Assembly: GCA_000727475.1 (NCBI GenBank)
Contig: KL647305.1
Location: 2,427,255 to 2,491,254 of the forward strand
Length of the DNA: 64,000 bases
DNA from: Sarcocystis neurona
Lineage: Eukaryota; Apicomplexa; Conoidasida; Eucoccidiorida; Sarcocystidae
Direction: 5' to 3'
The position numbers and the translations under genes were made by a program. The notes below the pieces were generated by a model. It did not search any database. It saw only the letters and a list, made by a program, of their open reading frames with translations, and was not told the DNA's origin. Positions 37,081 to 50,900 of the stretch are shown in pieces (the stretch's first letter is position 1; each line of letters opens with the position of its first letter).

Positions 37081-39094
37081 GAACACATGTACACATAGTG
37101 TGTACAAACGCTTTTCTGAACGCGCGTTCAATTAACCGCTCAGATGCGCGGAAAAGTAAATGTGCATCATTTCAGTACAGATTCACCCTTTTTTCCACAA
37201 ACCTCTACTTCGGGCAAACATTTTCATTGTTAAGGTGAGCTACTTGCCACTTTTTGCCTCTTTCAGCATTAACCAAAAGGAGTACTAAAATGTTTTGTAT
37301 TCGACACTGCATGAACCTTGTAGAAGGCAGATCTTGGTATCCAAATTTATGCCTGTCCTGTACAGCGAAATAATCTTACACTTTGACATTCTCCACACCT
37401 GAGGACCCACCGCCCAACAAGTCACCACCTTCTCCTTTCAAACGGGACGCACGAAAAAGAGTGCCTCCCCGTAGGTTTAATAGAGACAGTATGTCTCGTG
37501 CAGGGCAATGTCCAAGAGTCCTTCTGTACTAACTGGTTACGGCGACGGCGCTCCCATCTGCCGTCCCAGGTAAAAGTTTTTTTTTAAGGGTGGAGAATCA
37601 AAGGCTTCCTGCAAGGTTGAGCATGGCATTGGTGACTTCTGAGGGCGACAGTGCGAAAACAGCTTGCTGTGCTGAACAGCTTTGCCTGGGTATACAGCTG
37701 AGTGGCTGCACTGAATCACGTTAGACAACTCTGATGTAGCAGCAATTAAATATGCTGTTAATGACCAAAGGGTTCAGTTTGTTCCCGTAAATATTAGTGC
37801 GTCGGCCTACCCGCCACAGCAGCATGAATCGCCCTTTTGCCTGTAAAGGATAAGTTGTTCTTCCTTTAAATACGCACAGTAGCAGGCGCCACGCCACAAG
37901 AAACTGCTAACGCAATGTTAAGGGGGTTCCCCCCTGGAGAACTAGGCAAACCACACTGAATTCCCACACACGTTGAAAGCCCGCTATTCCACTGCACATA
38001 TACAGTATAAAGTTGTTATTTTTCAAAAAGGGGATTACGCATACCTTCACGTGTTGCCTCTGCGTGACATCAGGCCCCGCTGCTAGCCGCAGTGGCGGGT
38101 CCTTTTGTGAATACGAAATGTGTACACAAACACGTGTACATCTGCACGCCTGTAAACGTAAGACAGTGACAAAGAAAAGCCGAAAGACGAGCAGCTGTCA
38201 CACAGAAAAGGCCGCCGAAGACAGCGCGGCCCTCTTGCTGTAGTCTGTGGGGTATACTAAGACAAGACCTACTTTGTGCAGTCGTCCGTCAACGCAGAGG
38301 AGATGGCTCAGCCGTAAATGCGCAGCGTCGCAGGCGGCTGCAGTGCTTAATTTGCAAAGAAACGTACAAACTGGTGGAATCAACTGGCACTGCTCTCGAC
38401 AACGGACTGCTCTACAAAACCGCTGGGAGACGGCTGACAAAATGATATGTGGCGTTCTATATCTGCTGATAGGCGTGCGTGTAGCTCAGTCCACTCCCTG
38501 CTGCGCACACCCAATTGCTGCAGAAAAGGAGTAAATCCTCACGTGATACAGGCGACGGGTGAGCCTACACCCTACGTGCATACCTCACCGTATCCCACGG
38601 AGACGCAGAGTAGAGGAACCGTGTGCATATGCGCGCATCTAAGACCAAGCTGCCAAAGAAAATCTCCCACGACACATCGCAGGCAGACCCAACAACTCTT
38701 GCGGGAAGCAATGAGGATTATAGGTGGCTCACTAAATTGTCATGCAGAAAACACTTGCGAATTAAACCATGAAAATTCCGCAAGTGGCTTTCCCTTTTCA
38801 ACTTCCAACCATTGAAGAGTGAAGCTTAACAAAAAAGGGATACATACTGATTTCGTGATGGCATGTTGCTTGAAAGTCGTACACAAATCTGGAACAGCAT
38901 ACTTTTGTTTGCCCCCATTTCGCTGGTAAATATTTCTGCTCCTTTGTATTGTTTACGTGCACGACCACGCCGCGACATAGTTTCCGCCTTTCTCCTCGTC
39001 ATTTGTTCAACGTTTAAAAAGTCAACGCTTTCGGCCGGGTACTGGTGGTCACAGACACACCTTTGTGGATTCCAGACCGACGTTTACAGGTGCC

Positions 39095-39112
39095 TATATA
39101 TATATATATATA
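39095..39112. repeat. TA dinucleotide microsatellite
   Basis: Nine consecutive TA units downstream of the minus-strand candidate gene at 39289-41071. Confidence 0.9.
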
Positions 39113-39288
39113 CGTATGCTGTGCTTAGGTGTATATGCTCATTCATTTTTCTCGCGTGTAATTGTGAATTTATAATTGCGTGTGCGCATCTGCGTAGTTA
39201 TTAGACTACAGCTAGTAGTAAGAATACGTATTGACGTGTATGTAAGTAGCAGTTCCCTTGAGAACACTTGCAGTCACTTAGTTGACAC

Positions 39289-41071
39289 CTAGACGTTGAA
39301 TATGTTTACGCGTGTCCACGCCGTGGCTGACTGTGTCTCAGTGGGAAGTCTTTTGAGCGTCAGCGGGTTGGGGACCAACTGACCGACGTCTGCGGCTTGT
39401 GGGCGTCTAGATAAGTACGTTTGTTTGTAGACCCTCCGAAGCATTTGTGTGTACGGCTCCTCAGACTTGCGGCAATGCTTGCACCAGTCAATCTCAGTTT
39501 GGTGTATATCTCGGGTTTGTCGACTGGATCCCTCCGCGGGAGCGCCAAGTGTTCAGTCTACTTGTCCGTCAGTTTCCGCTCCCTTGGGAGCGCTTAAATC
39601 TTCCAGTACAAGTAAAAAGGGGGCAAAAACTGCACAGCGCAGATGTGGCAGCTCTTGCCACATGCACTACTTCTTCGACGCGGCGTTAAGGGGTTACAAA
39701 CGGGGGCGCAGACGAATGGCTTTTCCTTCGGACAGCAATAGATGCAGGCTCATCTGGATGAACACTAGTTGACCTTAGGTACTGAGGGATATCCTTTATA
39801 CTCACCACTTGACGCGGATGGTGTAAATAGGATAAGGAGGTCCGCGTGGTGAGTTTCAAACCTGTTACGTGTCATTGACTTATAATGAGATCGCCTTCTG
39901 CTTTGAATGTGGTCGGGAGTTATTATAAAGCGCTCATGTCGAATGATGTTTTTCGAATGCGCAAATCAAACCCGGTGAATGAGTTGTACTCTGAAGGACA
40001 GTTTTATATCAATTTGACTGTCCAGCAAAAAGCGGATTGACTTTTTTAATCAGTGCATGGACGATATGCAGGAGAGCCGCAGGCTCGACCTGCCACGTCT
40101 GTCAACGCCATACATCGCTACCTCTTTTTGTCAGTGTGAGAATGTTGGCCAGCTTATGCCTTACTTCGTCGGCGGACTTTCCACTTTTGTGTCGTCAATT
40201 AGCTTGCCTTGTCAGTGCTACGATTTCCTGTTCCCACTGTAATACTCAAGCTGCGATGTGCACACGTCAGAGCTGTGCACATGCTTTGACTGTGGATCGG
40301 TGTGCAAATTGGGTCCTAATGCTTTGTGTCTCCCTTTTTGTGTTGACAATAGCATCCACTGTTCCGCTGTTCTAGCACACTGGCGGAGAGAAAGGCCCTT
40401 CTGCGCCTGTGTATATATCTATGTTCATCTGTGCAACTTACCATATCCCATCGCGGCCGGCTATTGTTTCCCTGCCTGGTGGCTTTAGCGGCTCCCTTTA
40501 TCCACTGTCAGTAGTAGCGAGGTACGTGCCTCTGCCCTGCTGTTTTCGTTAATAGATTGTTCTGCTGGCTGCAGCGACAACATTCAGACGCACTTTATTG
40601 AAAACAGCAAGAGAGTGGAGGAAGGTAATTCAACGGCGATTTCCACATGAGTGGTGGAAAAAACGAGGCCACACCACAAGTGGACTGCGAATACCTGCTC
40701 GAGTACGGCTTGTAGTCCCGGATTCTGGCTAAGAATCTTCTGCGCCTTGCGAGGTTGTAAATGCGCAACAGAATTTGTCTAGTTGTGACGACAGCGACAA
40801 GTCCCCCAAAGCGTTCCAGGAAATATTCGTGCATATCTCTTGTGGTTGGCTCACAGACGTAGACCTTACTCTGCATCCTTCTGTAGTAACATTGTTCTAC
40901 GTCTCATCCGGCAGTAGCCGCACACTTTTTTGACCTGCAGGAGGCTGAACAAAAACATCTGCTCTCACCTTTAATGCCGGCTGGCTTGAACAACATACGG
41001 TGCGACATCTCAGGTGTGGACAGTTCGATGATCCTGCGTACAACAGTTTGATGACCTTTTAGGGATGCCAT
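39289..41071 (-). CDS. unidentified small multi-exon gene (tentative)
   Basis: Tentative model. Exon 1, 41071-40969, starts at ATG (MASLKGHQTVVRRIIELSTP, then MLFKPAGIK) and ends at AAAG|gtgaga. A middle exon ending at 40695 (AGCAG|gtattc) encodes KVYVCEPTTRDMHEYFLERF, FGGLVAVVTTRQILLRIYNL and an Arg-rich stretch. A last exon, 39523-39289, encodes RDIHQTEIDWCKHCRKSEEP and ends at TAG; its phase fits the middle exon. How exon 1 meets the middle exon is unresolved. In another frame the same stretch reads VKKVCGYCRMRRR, so the pieces loosely recall the zinc-ribbon ribosomal protein bL36, but that would need a frameshift or tiny intron. No function is assigned. Confidence 0.35.
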
Positions 41072-41984
41072 GGTTTGTTCTTTCGGCAGAAAGGACTAAA
41101 GAACTGATGTCCTTTGACTACAGACAAAGACATTTTTGTCTGAAGATCCACGTCAAACATCGAAACAAAAGGAAAAAGGGCCACAAATTCCCGCAACCAT
41201 TGCAAGTGGACAAATTCAGTAGAACTAATAAACAGGAGTCAAGCGTGTCCAAACCGTTATTCTCTGTGTGAGCGTCTTGCTCCTTGCCGGCTAGTGCTCA
41301 AAGAATTGCAGGTTGTATATTTAGATATTTTGTATCGACCGAGTAGTAATTCCACTTGTCAGCGTCTACGTGGCTTACGAAAACCGCAAGAGGACGGACC
41401 TTTCAAGCAACACTATCTCCCGCAGCCTCTGTTCCACGCTGTTTCCTCGTGGCAGTAGTTTCAATCAATTCGCGAAGTTGTGTTTCCTCGATGATGGCCT
41501 CAACAGTTGTCTGAGACCTCAGCACTTGTGTGAGAATTCATGTTTGTCCTTCAAATTTGTTTCGAACTCTTACTCTCGAAGCGATCGTGTACAAGCGTAT
41601 ATATATGTGCAAGTGATTATGTATATTTTTGACTGACCTCAGGAATGATGTGAGAATTCAGTTTTTTCTTTCAGGTTTGCTCCAAATTCTTGTGCTCAAA
41701 GCGGTCGTGTATGCTTGTATATGCCTGTGCAGATAAATAATTCTATGTTCCGCTGCACATGAGCTGAATCCTTTTGTCCCAGTCATTAGCGGGCAGATCA
41801 GCGCGCGTAGACAGCCGGGTGGCAAGTTTCCATTTTAGGACGCACTGCAGCAATGCTTCGCACCCGAGGGCGCGACAGAACGTCGTGACGTATCCAGTAG
41901 GTAACTAGGGGCAAGTAGCTTCACAAAAGCGCATGCCTCTACCCACCCTGATTTCAGATCGGCTTTTTTTTCGTAGACAAATCG
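41072..41984. other. intergenic between divergent genes
   Basis: Separates the minus-strand candidate gene starting at 41071 from the plus-strand gene starting at 41985. It contains two diverged copies of a roughly 55-base segment (GTGTGAGAATTCATG.. near 41528 and ATGTGAGAATTCAGT.. near 41647, each followed by CAAATTTG/GGTTTGCTCC and a TGTATATGTGC-type stretch). No reading frame is supported. Confidence 0.4.
41528..41745. repeat. diverged direct repeat
   Basis: Two segments about 120 bases apart share the order TGTGAGAATTCA - TTTGTC/TTTCTTTCA - ATTCTTG/ACTCTTACTC - AAGCG(A/G)TCGTGTA - GTATATATGTGC/GTATATGCCTGTGC. They appear to be an old tandem duplication; boundaries are approximate. Confidence 0.55.
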
Positions 41985-44900
41985 ATGATGCCGTCGGGAG
42001 CAACAAGCTTGAATGGCATTCAGTCCTCTGCCTGTCCAGGTGAAAAAGAAGACGCGTCAAGGACAAAGGCAACACCAGAGCCGACGCTGGTACTGGCGAA
42101 TCACTCTGCATCCACAGAATTTCTATGTGCCGGCAGGGAGTTGAGCTCTTCCACATCCCCTGGTAAATACGTTGCTGCTCCGGTGCCTCCTTCTGCGCTT
42201 TCTCCCTGTCTAGCCGGTGGTTCGACTGCAGCCACGCCGTCGCCGCTTCCTGATGAAGACTTCAAAGAGGAAACTCTTCCGGGGGCAGGGACATCGGTGG
42301 CGGCAAGCACTCTCCAGCCGCAGCATGGCAACCTTGAAAAGGAGCTGAAAGAACGGAGAGACGAGGCAGAAGAAGAGGTGTGCGCGGGACACAGGAGACA
42401 ACGACAGACGCAGGCTAGCGATGTAGAAGCGGAACAGGAAGGACGCGGTAACGGAGAGAAAGCAATTGACTGCGACGCGGAGCAGAGACTTCAAGGAAGA
42501 GTAACTGAGACACAAGAAGAGATTCTAGAAGCGCTGGAAAGCATAGCACTAAGTCCGGCAACCGAAGCTGCGGACGAACAAGTCTATCAAATGGACCCTC
42601 CCGAAGCAGAAAGCCGCCTCCGCGAAGCCAAGAGAGAAGTCAGCAACTCACAACCACTATTCAAAATGGAAGATGGCCGGAGGGAAACTGTAGGACTGGA
42701 TAAGAGAGAATCATTCGGTGATAATGGTGATAATGCGTCGTCTCCTACTGCTCTGTGTCCAGTGAGATCCGACACCGAAGGAAGACCAGTAGCGCATCTA
42801 TCGGCAGCAACTCCACAACTTCCCGATCACCACAATGTAGAACACAATAATAGTAGTCTTCGAAGAAAGGAATGCGGTGCACGTAGTCCGACGTGCTCCG
42901 GCATCTTCAACAATAGCCCTACAAAGCCGAAAACCACCGCCCACACCATATCAAAGTCACATGCGAAAGAAGAACGAGGAGACAACAGCAACCAAACGAA
43001 CTCATCTGATGCAGATCCCACTACTGTTCTGCCTTCTGCTCTCTTGGCCGCTGCCTTGCCTGCATGTTCTGTCCCACGCTCCAGGGCTGTAGCTAGACCT
43101 TACGTCAATCCCTCGCCAACAACTCTTCGAGACCGTGCAGCAGGACTAACTGCAGCGTCAACAAGCTGCGCGAAACCTCTGCCACAAGAAGAGTTCACGA
43201 AGTCTACGGATGTGTCGCAAGGCAGCCGGAAGGCAAGAACACAGCATAAACTTGGATCGACGACAGATACCTCTGCAGAACCACAATGTACCAGTGACAC
43301 AGACGTACACGATGGTTCAGCGCAAATACAAGAGACGAACCTTGGCGACAACTGCGGCAGACACAGCGAGGTTGCCAGCGACAAGGCCAGTAACGTCGCA
43401 CGAACGCGCGTGTACAATATTAAGGCACTACTCGCTGCCAGGACGCTGGTAGAGAGCTCCCAGCCACGTGCCCCCGCTGACGAAGCATTCGACAAACTGC
43501 AAAGCCAGTTGCAAACGAGATACCTTCTCGTCGAGCGCTACGAAGAGAGAGCCGCTGGAGCATCAGCAGGGAAGCAGTCGGAGAATAGCAGTAGCGTCAA
43601 CTCCAAATGTGGCCTGCTACAAAGTGGAAGTGTTTTCCAGTTACCCGCGTCCGGACAACCGGCGGTGCTGCACTGTTGGACGGACACTAGTTATGCACCC
43701 GTAAGCCGTGAACAGACTTCCCGCACAGAACTGACACTCAATCTCCACATCTCTGCGGGTATGTATCTATTTATGTATTTATTCATGTGTTTCTGTGTCA
43801 ACACATGCAAGTTGAATGTGGAATGTAGGAGCAAGAGGTCGTCGCCTGTTCCAGGAGGTCCTGTTGCGCACACAAAAAATTCTCCTCTTCACATGAGTGC
43901 TGCGTGCAGAGGAGAACATTTGGACCTCCTCCTCCACCTCCACCGCCACCTCCCTGTTGCGTCTCACAGCTGAAAGAGGAATCCGGCGCATTCCGTTGGC
44001 AGCGCCCCGCTCCAAATTCCAGCCCACCAATCGCACCAGCCGTACCAGCAGCAGCTGCTAGGATGTGTAGCGCCTCTACATATAATTTCATACCAGCGCC
44101 TCCGACATTTGCCACGAGTTACCGAAACACGAATGCCAGAAGCGATACTTGTACTGGCAGTAGCTCCAGAGGTGGGAACTCCAGCCCGGGCACTAGCTGC
44201 AGTAAGGGCAAAGCAACAAGGGATACCTTAAATCCGCTTGCTCCTGCATTTGAGCCGAGGGGGCAGTCGCTCCTGTTGCGGCTCCTCAGAAGTGCTGTTG
44301 AACAAACTTCTGTTCAGTCAGCTTGCGCGAGTAGTTTGCAGTGTCAACCATGCGCCATTACCCCTTGCAGCAGCGATATACCATCCTTTCTCGCGTCGGC
44401 CGGAATGGAGAGATTGCACTCTTGCAAAACTGTTGGAACAGAAACTTCCGGCGTCAACAGGGACACATTTGGTGTATACTCGTATGGCACTGCTCCCCAC
44501 TGCACAAAGAACTGCGAAGTGCGCACGCTTGACTCTGAGAGGGCGCCTGCAAAAAAGGGTGCGACGCCCCGTACAGAACGTAGGCAACAGGAAGCGGTAC
44601 TGTCTCACTTGCTGACTCTACGCCCGAAGCAGCAGCAGGATTCTTCATTGTATTTTAAGCAGAGGTGCCAGATGCAGCTGCAGCAGCTTCAGCAGGCAGT
44701 GTCGCGCGAGTCGCGGCCGCACTGGCCGGTCTACCCTCAACATATTGAGCCGTTAAATTTGCGACAGTATCTAGCGGAACTTCCAGAGCACCAACATCAG
44801 CAGCATCAAGCGTACCAACAGCATCAACACCAGCTGCAACACCAACAGATTGCTCTTCGTCTGCAGACTGAAGATTCTCGACAGCTGGGGGGGCAACGAA

Positions 44901-47900
44901 GGACTCTGGTGTCAAATTCCGATCTATGTGAAGCACCGACACCCCAGTGGACAGGGTCACGCGCCTGTCCGGGTGTGAGCGGGAACAGACCTAGCACAAA
45001 GCCCGCATACGGCCTCGGTAAGAGCCTTCCACCAGATGGTCCCGGCTGCTCGTTGGCTCATGTGGACACACCCGGACGGACTGATTTGGCGCTGGGAGGT
45101 TCTGTACTGCGTGAAGATTCTTTCGGAGAGCAAGGAAAGTCCGCTGCATTCATGCGCAGTGTGAAAGCGAATGTCGGTTTCCGTGTTGCTGCCCCCGTAT
45201 TGTCGCATTCCTCCTACCCTTTATCCGAGTTCCGGCGCCAGCCGCGTGCTGTTGCAAGTACGTTTGTTCACCCAGCTCATGGTGGCGGTGTCTCTGGTGC
45301 CCCTGTCCCACTCTCTTCAGCCACAGCGACAGTTCATCAATTAAAGGCAGCACCACACCTTCCGTTAACACGAGGTATGTGTTCTAAAGTAGTGGGCTTG
45401 GACGTGGGGCTTGCGGAGGTGCTCGATCCATTCGTCGCCAACAGGGTACTGCTACAACTCGGCAAGATGCTGCGTCTCACTCACCTGCAAGTCTTGACAG
45501 TAGTTCGCCATGCTTCTGGAGCAGGTGCACCGCTACGTCTCACGGACCTGCCCGCGGCTTTCCTGAAAGAACACAACGCTGTTCTAGACTTGCGCAGCCT
45601 AGGGCTCCTCCACATACGTGAAGTGATCGCTGGAATGGGACGATCTCTTCTCTTGTTCTGGAAACAACAGTACCCCCAGCATCCGTATGTGACGCAGCAG
45701 CAGCCTCACTCTGAGTCTATTCAGCTGCCTCATTGTGAGCTCATCCACCGGCAGCTTCGCGAGTGTCGAACACAGGTGGGTTCAGGAGGCCATTCCACAG
45801 ATGCATTCGGCGAAGAGGAGACGTCAACTGCAGCAGAAGGAGTTGCGACTGAGTTGTGCTTCCCCCCCGCCCAAAAACGTGCCTTCTCAGGAGAACAAGT
45901 TTCACCTGCGAGTGTGAAAAAGGCAGGCGACACCAGGGCCTCGACGACTTCGCAGACCGTAGCGAGGCGTGAAGCGATTGTGGGCTGCAGCGACACTGGG
46001 GTACTGCTGAAGCAATATAAAAACGCGGGTGTGTGCAGTGCTACACCCTTTGTCGCAGCTCCAGAGGAAACTTCTAAGTCTCCAGTGGCCTCAGTGAACC
46101 GACCGCAAGGACCGCAGCACGCTGCCGCCACAACAAGTGGACGCTTGCCCGAGCCGAGGAGGCAGAATGACCTCTTTACATACGAAGACGAAGGAGACCT
46201 CCTGCTGCTGGAGGGCGAGCCCCTGCCTTCCGTGATGAAAGAGCTGCTGCAACACCTCCTCGTATCGCTTATTGCAGATGCACTCCATCACGTGAGCCCA
46301 CCGGGGGCCAGTGCTGACGGGGTCTGCTTCAGTGGAAGGCACGGTCACAGCAGCGAAGAAGCAGTTGCAGCGGCCTGCAGTTCCCATGGAGCAACATCGC
46401 AGGCCTTTGGCCAGGAAAGACAGACCGAGTACCAGCAACAACAGAAACCCGAACACATTGCGGAGGACGCGAGGATAGCTTCACATGTGAATAGATCACA
46501 CAGCGCCAAGGAGGCTGCTGTTACACAGCCTCGTGGAACCAGCACTACCGTCTCACCATCTGAGGGCGCAGCTAAGGGTGGGTTCGCAGGCGGCCGTGGC
46601 GGCGGCGACGCCGCAGAATCGACTCGCAGCACTGAAGGAGGCGGGGGACTACTGCACACGAGGGGAATACCGCTGCAGCTGCTTCCAACCCTCTGGCAGC
46701 TCAAGTACGGTGTACGCTGTAACTTGCCTGCGATGCTAGAAACATGTGGCTACGCGTCACTGAGAGGCTTTATCATCGACGCGCTGCCGTGTCTGCATTT
46801 CTCAGCCTCGGGCACCCACGTGGCGCTCCGGCTTACTGAAACAACCTCTTCAGGTGCAACTCTGGCAACAGGCGTTGCTGTTGAGGAGGCAGAACGACGT
46901 TATTCAGCCACACACGCGCAACCAGAGAAGAAAGGAGAGTCGCTCGAAGAGACCAGTGGCAAAGCGACGCTTTGCGAGGAAGCCACTGCAGCGATACGAG
47001 AGGATGAGTATGGTGCAAAGGGGCGCGCAGACGTAGTCAAAAGTGAGGCAGCGCCCTCGAGGGAGTCCGATGCAGCGACTGCAGGAAATTGCAAGAACGA
47101 TGTCAACGGAAGCGTCACTTTTCCTCAATGGCGTCCAGGTAGAGAAAAGGTTTCTCAGGCACACGTGCACGGCGTGCCCCCACAGTTGGATTCTCGTTCA
47201 GTATTCAACACCAAGGGCAGTGCTGCAGATCTTGCTGCTTCTGATAAGAAGCTCCGTGTGTCTGAAAAGGAGTGTGAGGAAAATACTGCCTGCATTGCGC
47301 AGAGGCCCGCCACCTCGGGAGATATGACTTCTGTTGTGACAGGCGTCTACCGAGGCGGCGCTCTTACGCAGGATAAACACGCAGATGCAACAAGTGGCTG
47401 TTCCGCCTCTTTCGGGACGAATGAGGCCGAGGGCAAAACGAGTTCACCACCCGGCAATCTGACACACTCTGAGGAGGCTGCGTCACCAGATTTGCTTCGT
47501 GACAGCTGTTCACCTGCAGAAGAGAGCCCACCCCCGACTGTCGCATTGTTTGAAGTTCCCGCTGCTGAAGTACTCAAGAGAGAATATTTGCTTAGTTCTC
47601 CCCATAATGGAGAGCCTCGAACAGGTAGTTCCTCTAAAGTAGACCAGCATCCGCCTCTGCCTACGCTTCTCGCCTGCAAGTTGTTGGAAGAAGTCCCCTC
47701 AAAAGGGATACAACATAAGCAGCAGAGGTTGAAAAGTCCATACTCCTCCTCTGGCACAGACAAACCAGCTGTTCCAGGAGAAGGCTCCAAGGGCGTTTGG
47801 AAGCCTTTGGTTGACGGTGTGGCTGCGAATACTGAGAAACTAGACAAGCAGGGGACTCTACAACCGCGGCAACGGCAGCAACAACGGTTGCCAGGCAATC

Positions 47901-50900
47901 AAATCTCGTGGCACGTGGAACGCCCTCCGGGTACTGCGGCAGCGTCTCTACCCGAGCAACCCCCAACTCTGATAGAAGTGACGGCGTCAGAGACGGAGGA
48001 GCGTCTGGAGGAGGAAATGCAACAAGATCAACTAGACAAGAACGTCCCCGCTGCAAAGAGTCCCCGTGGCGTGCGCTGCAATTCCAAAAAAGAACAACCT
48101 GATATAGAGGGCAACACTTCAGCTGCAGACCCACGTCTAGAACTTCACGGTGCGACAACAGCAGCTTCTAGTCAAACTGCTGCATTGAAGAGTTGTGGGG
48201 TAGTAGGCGTCGAGGAAGAGAAACTGAAGAAAGCAAGCCTGGTTGCTCAGACGTTTTCCCCAAAGAAAATACTAGCTTCTAGCAAGGCTTCGCCGGGAGG
48301 CGAAGCGCCAGCAACAAGGACCCAAGGAACAGAAGAAGAAAGAGCTGCACCAGGGAACAGACCTGCAGTGCGGGGAGACCGTGCAACCGCAACATCCGTT
48401 GAAGTAGCGGGAGCAGCCACAACAGCGTTGGCACTATCCGCTGGTCGAGGAGAAACACCCTCCGCAGCTGTAGACGGAGCCCGAGCAGCTACACCAGCAA
48501 CAGCAGCTCACGCTGCAGGAAAGGACCTGCACGCAACCGCGGGAGAAACTGTCGGCGTAGAGAGACCAGCACAGAAATGCATCAAGGCGGAAGACACCGC
48601 AGCAAGAGAAACAGCAAAACGTAGCGTCAAGACACACCCTGTGTCGTGCAGAATTGCAAGAGAAGAAAAGGAAGTGTCGCTCCAATCAACAACACCTCCG
48701 TGTTGCAGCCTGCAAACAGAAGGCGCTGTACCAAGAGTAAGGGCAAAGGCATGGGTGGAGAAGCCGGCGCAAGTGCCTGCGCCTCAATCTCGGTTGCATC
48801 TGCATTGCATGCTCTACGAGGTTGTAGCTACAGGCTGTGAAAAGAGAGGGAGGGCCTGGGCAAGAGGAGAGGACTTGATAGAGCTGGAAGAGGAAGTGCG
48901 GCAGCGTGAGGCTGCCTCAACGCAGCTGCAGCGCCTGCAGCAGCTTCGAAAGCGCCAGCAGCAGCAACTTTTCCAGCAAATGGTGAAGAAGAAGGAGAGG
49001 CTACTGGGAGAATCGCATCATATCATAAGACAACAGCAGGAAGTTCAAGTTCTAAAAGAGAGCGAGCACTCGCAACAACGGCCCAACACAGAAGCAACTA
49101 CATTAGGTGACGTAGCCCTTGACACAGGGAGACGAGGAAAAACTGCCGCCAACGGAGACGCCGCATACATCAGCCGCGGGACCACGGCAGCGGGAGGCTT
49201 TGCGGAGAACCACTGCGCGTCACGCAGTGCCAGCGACTATGCTACACGAGTGCGGTACTGCGCTTCAGATCCAGACGCGCAACAACGGGAGGAGGAGGCT
49301 GCTGCAACGACTGAGAATGATAAAGAATCCCAGGGCACGTCGAAGAAGCCAGAAAAAGTTGCCGCGGGTCCTGCTGCTGAGGAAAAGTTTGCTGACGTGT
49401 CTGATGAGGGAAGAGAAGAAGCTGGAGGCGCGACTGCATGTAGTAACGGTGCGACAGGAGAAAAGGAGAAACCATCCACAGAAAGGACAGTAAAGTCAGC
49501 GACTTCAGAAGAGGCCAGGATCTTTCTGAGAGGCAGCAGCGGTGGTCGCCACGAGCAGCCGCCATTTTCACAAGTCAACAACGTCGGCAATGTGACCACG
49601 AAAGGAGCTTCCAGCGGGACTATGACCGACTGTAGTCCTCCAGGGTTGGCGCCCGCTCTGACGCTTCAGTCTCTTTTTCCTAGTGCGGCTGTTGCTGGCG
49701 ATGCCGTGAACCCGCAGAATTCGAAAGAAGACGCTGTTCTCCAGCGACAGCGAGGCGGCGACAGCAGCAGCTCCAGCGACGACAGCACCAGCAGCGCGGG
49801 AGCTCTGCCGAGTCCAACAGGGCTGCTGCTCGACGAGGGCATAAGGCTGCTCATGGACGAGCGGCTGGTGAGACGGAAACTGAAGAAGAAAGCGAAGAAA
49901 GAGAAGAAAAAGAGGAAGAAAATGAAGCTGCGCGCCCTTGAAATGCAGGAAAGAGAGCAACGTCGGCTTCTGGGTTTGGTGGACCAACTAGTAGAATTGC
50001 CGAAGGAACGACTCCCTTCTCACGCTCTGTTACAGGTGCAACTTGCTACAAAACGCGGCCCCACACGTATGGCTGCAAACGAAGCTAGCACTAAGGCGTG
50101 TACGAAACCGGAGGCTTCTAGGCCGCAGCAGACCAAAAGAACTTGTGTTCCTTCCTCCAACAGTGCCTATTCTTCTTCTGTTTCAACTACCACGAACCGG
50201 TCGACAGATCTTTCAAAGACTCCTTGTCCTGAACGTGCCGCTTCTACAACGCCTTCGTTCGGTGCCGCGCGGACTGTCTCCTCGCAGCCGGAACAACAGG
50301 AGGCACCTGCTGCACTTGGCGGCGCTTCAAACGGCGCCTCACAGACGAACCAGCGGCAAGAAGAGTGTGCGCGCGGTGCTGTCGATCAATTCAAGGAGCA
50401 CTGCAGTCCACGAGGAACTCCCATAAAAGCCGCCTCTGAAGAAATGGAGGCATCTTCCAGGACGTCGGACCTCCTCCACATCTGTGGGCTACGCGTTTCT
50501 GCATGCTCCGAGAGAAAACGTCAGTTGCGCCTAACGACCGTTGTAGACAGCAGCAAGTACAAGGCTGGGCCAGGCTTTGCCTTTGCTTCCTACGTGTGGC
50601 CGCGATTCTCTTTCGTAGTATCTGCAAATACGCCGGAGTTCCCATGGACGCACGGTTCTCACCCCAGCTGCCTGCTGCGTAGCGCTTACTATCCTTTGTT
50701 GCAGCCACATTCAATCTGCTTCATGTACTTACGTAATTTTGGCGCATCGCCGAACGGCAGAAAAGTAGCAGAACAACTAGTCGCGGGTTGTCGTGTTGCT
50801 GCCGCTGCGTCTACTGCTGTCGCCGTTACTGCTGCTTCGACTGGTGGTGCTGTTGTTTCTGCAGTCGACGCTGCTGCACACGACAAAGGCACGGATCCGC

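Larger units (their letters stand above)
35768..39288. other. intergenic, no firmly supported gene
   Basis: No reading frame with convincing family similarity. A minus-strand frame of 162 codons at 36173-36661 includes FVNYYGVARF, which faintly resembles a PUS7 motif, but nothing else in it does. A TA tract lies at 37051-37080 and another at about 39095-39112. The interval is free of CAG-family tracts. Confidence 0.45.
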
